DNA from: Posidoniimonas polymericola | Lineage (GTDB): Bacteria; Planctomycetota; Planctomycetia; Pirellulales; Lacipirellulaceae | Direction of reading: 5' to 3' | DNA: 64,000 bases | NCBI RefSeq assembly: GCF_007859935.1 | Contig: NZ_SJPO01000017.1 | Location: 1-64,000 of the forward strand | Shown: positions 63,802-64,000 of the stretch, piece by piece | Layout of the letters: every line of letters starts with the position of its first letter | Numbering within the stretch: the stretch's first letter is position 1 | Notes under the pieces: generated by a model | What the model was told of the DNA's origin: nothing | Database searches by the model: none | What the model saw: only the letters and a program-made list of their open reading frames with translations | Translations under genes and position numbers: made by a program

Positions 63802-64000
63802 CAATCAGCCCCCGCAGACGGGTTCGGAAGGTCTGCAAGACTCGCTCGATGGTTCGTTCGGTTCGCTGGGTCGTGGCCGCGATCTCGCTCTGCTTGTAGC
63901 CCTCGATCCGCAGCCGCACGATCTGGCGGTGGATCGGCGGCAGCGACGCGGTCACTTCGTCAATCACTTCTTCCAGGGAGGCGATCGCCAGGTCGGGATT
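63779..64000 (-). CDS. ECF sigma factor, C-terminal part (cut by window edge)
   Basis: The last 73 codons of a sigma factor are visible, reading NPDLAIASLEEVIDEVTASL and then region 4 (RQIVRLRIEGYKQSEIAATTQRTERTIERVLQTFRTRLRGLI) to the TGA at 63779. Region 4 with TERTIER is typical of the ECF factors that precede TPR kinases in planctomycetes. The N-terminus is outside the window. The stop overlaps the downstream kinase gene. Confidence 0.88.
   Translation of the reverse strand, partial: NPDLAIASLEEVIDEVTASLPPIHRQIVRLRIEGYKQSEIAATTQRTERTIERVLQTFRTRLRGLIDEATNAH

Noticed and set aside
1..64000. CRISPR arrays, tRNA or rRNA genes
   Set aside because: No regularly spaced repeats with spacers and no cloverleaf or rRNA segment was recognised; a dedicated RNA search was not possible.

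Overview
The window looks like chromosome of a member of the Planctomycetota, most plausibly order Pirellulales. This is inferred from gene content: two DUF1559 proteins with type IV prepilin-like N-termini and H-x9-DG C-termini, two consecutive PSD1 (DUF1549/DUF1553) plus DUF1501 pairs, dockerin-like EF-hand repeats followed by PEP-CTERM-like tails, a FEPLERRELL (LEPR-XLL type) N-terminus, FecR/LamG anti-sigma proteins and Ser/Thr kinases beside ECF sigma factors. GC is high and many starts lack a clear Shine-Dalgarno. No rRNA, tRNA or CRISPR array was recognised.

Region 1 (about 0.2-13.3 kb) is a hemicellulose locus. A YjhG/YagF-type D-xylonate dehydratase, a GntP sugar-acid permease and a KdaD-like FAH-fold dehydratase form most of a non-phosphorylative (Weimberg-type) pentose route. 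Next come a GH10 xylanase, a MarR regulator and a compact operon of a GH62-CE1 fusion, a second GH10, a CE1 esterase with an N-terminal immunoglobulin-like domain, and a Tat-exported GFO/IDH/MocA oxidoreductase. A broken GH16 gene cut by an IS fragment ends the region.

Region 2 (about 14.3-25.7 kb) resembles a defence island. An M48-type metallopeptidase overlaps by ATGA a 1,837-residue protein combining a kinase-like N-terminus, DUF4011, an SF1 (COG1112-like) helicase, a Vsr-like nuclease and a WGR domain. Divergent from this pair lie an HTH/coiled-coil protein and the N-terminal half of an McrB-like protein that ends just before an IS. A 128-bp hairpin repeat occurs at 79-206 and again, same orientation, at 25475-25602, so the two copies bracket regions 1 and 2.

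Region 3 (25.7-31.1 kb) is a second small glycan locus: sodium:solute symporter, GH130 and GH18 on the minus strand, with a divergent LacI regulator.

Region 4 (31-46.3 kb) holds secreted planctomycetal proteins: DUF1559, a CBM9-like PEP-CTERM protein, two sorbosone/PQQ-dehydrogenase-like beta-propellers with dockerin-like repeats, a FecR-LamG/ECF sigma pair, a lipoprotein, a second DUF1559 and a 955-residue protein that appears to be two exported proteins fused head to tail. A complete 1,263-bp IS sits on the 3' end of one propeller gene.

Region 5 (47-64 kb) carries two successive PSD1-DUF1501 modules, a decayed copy of the same IS, and an apparent operon of ECF sigma factor (cut by the window edge), Ser/Thr kinase with TPRs, and a large matrixin-like exported protein whose zinc-site motif is altered.
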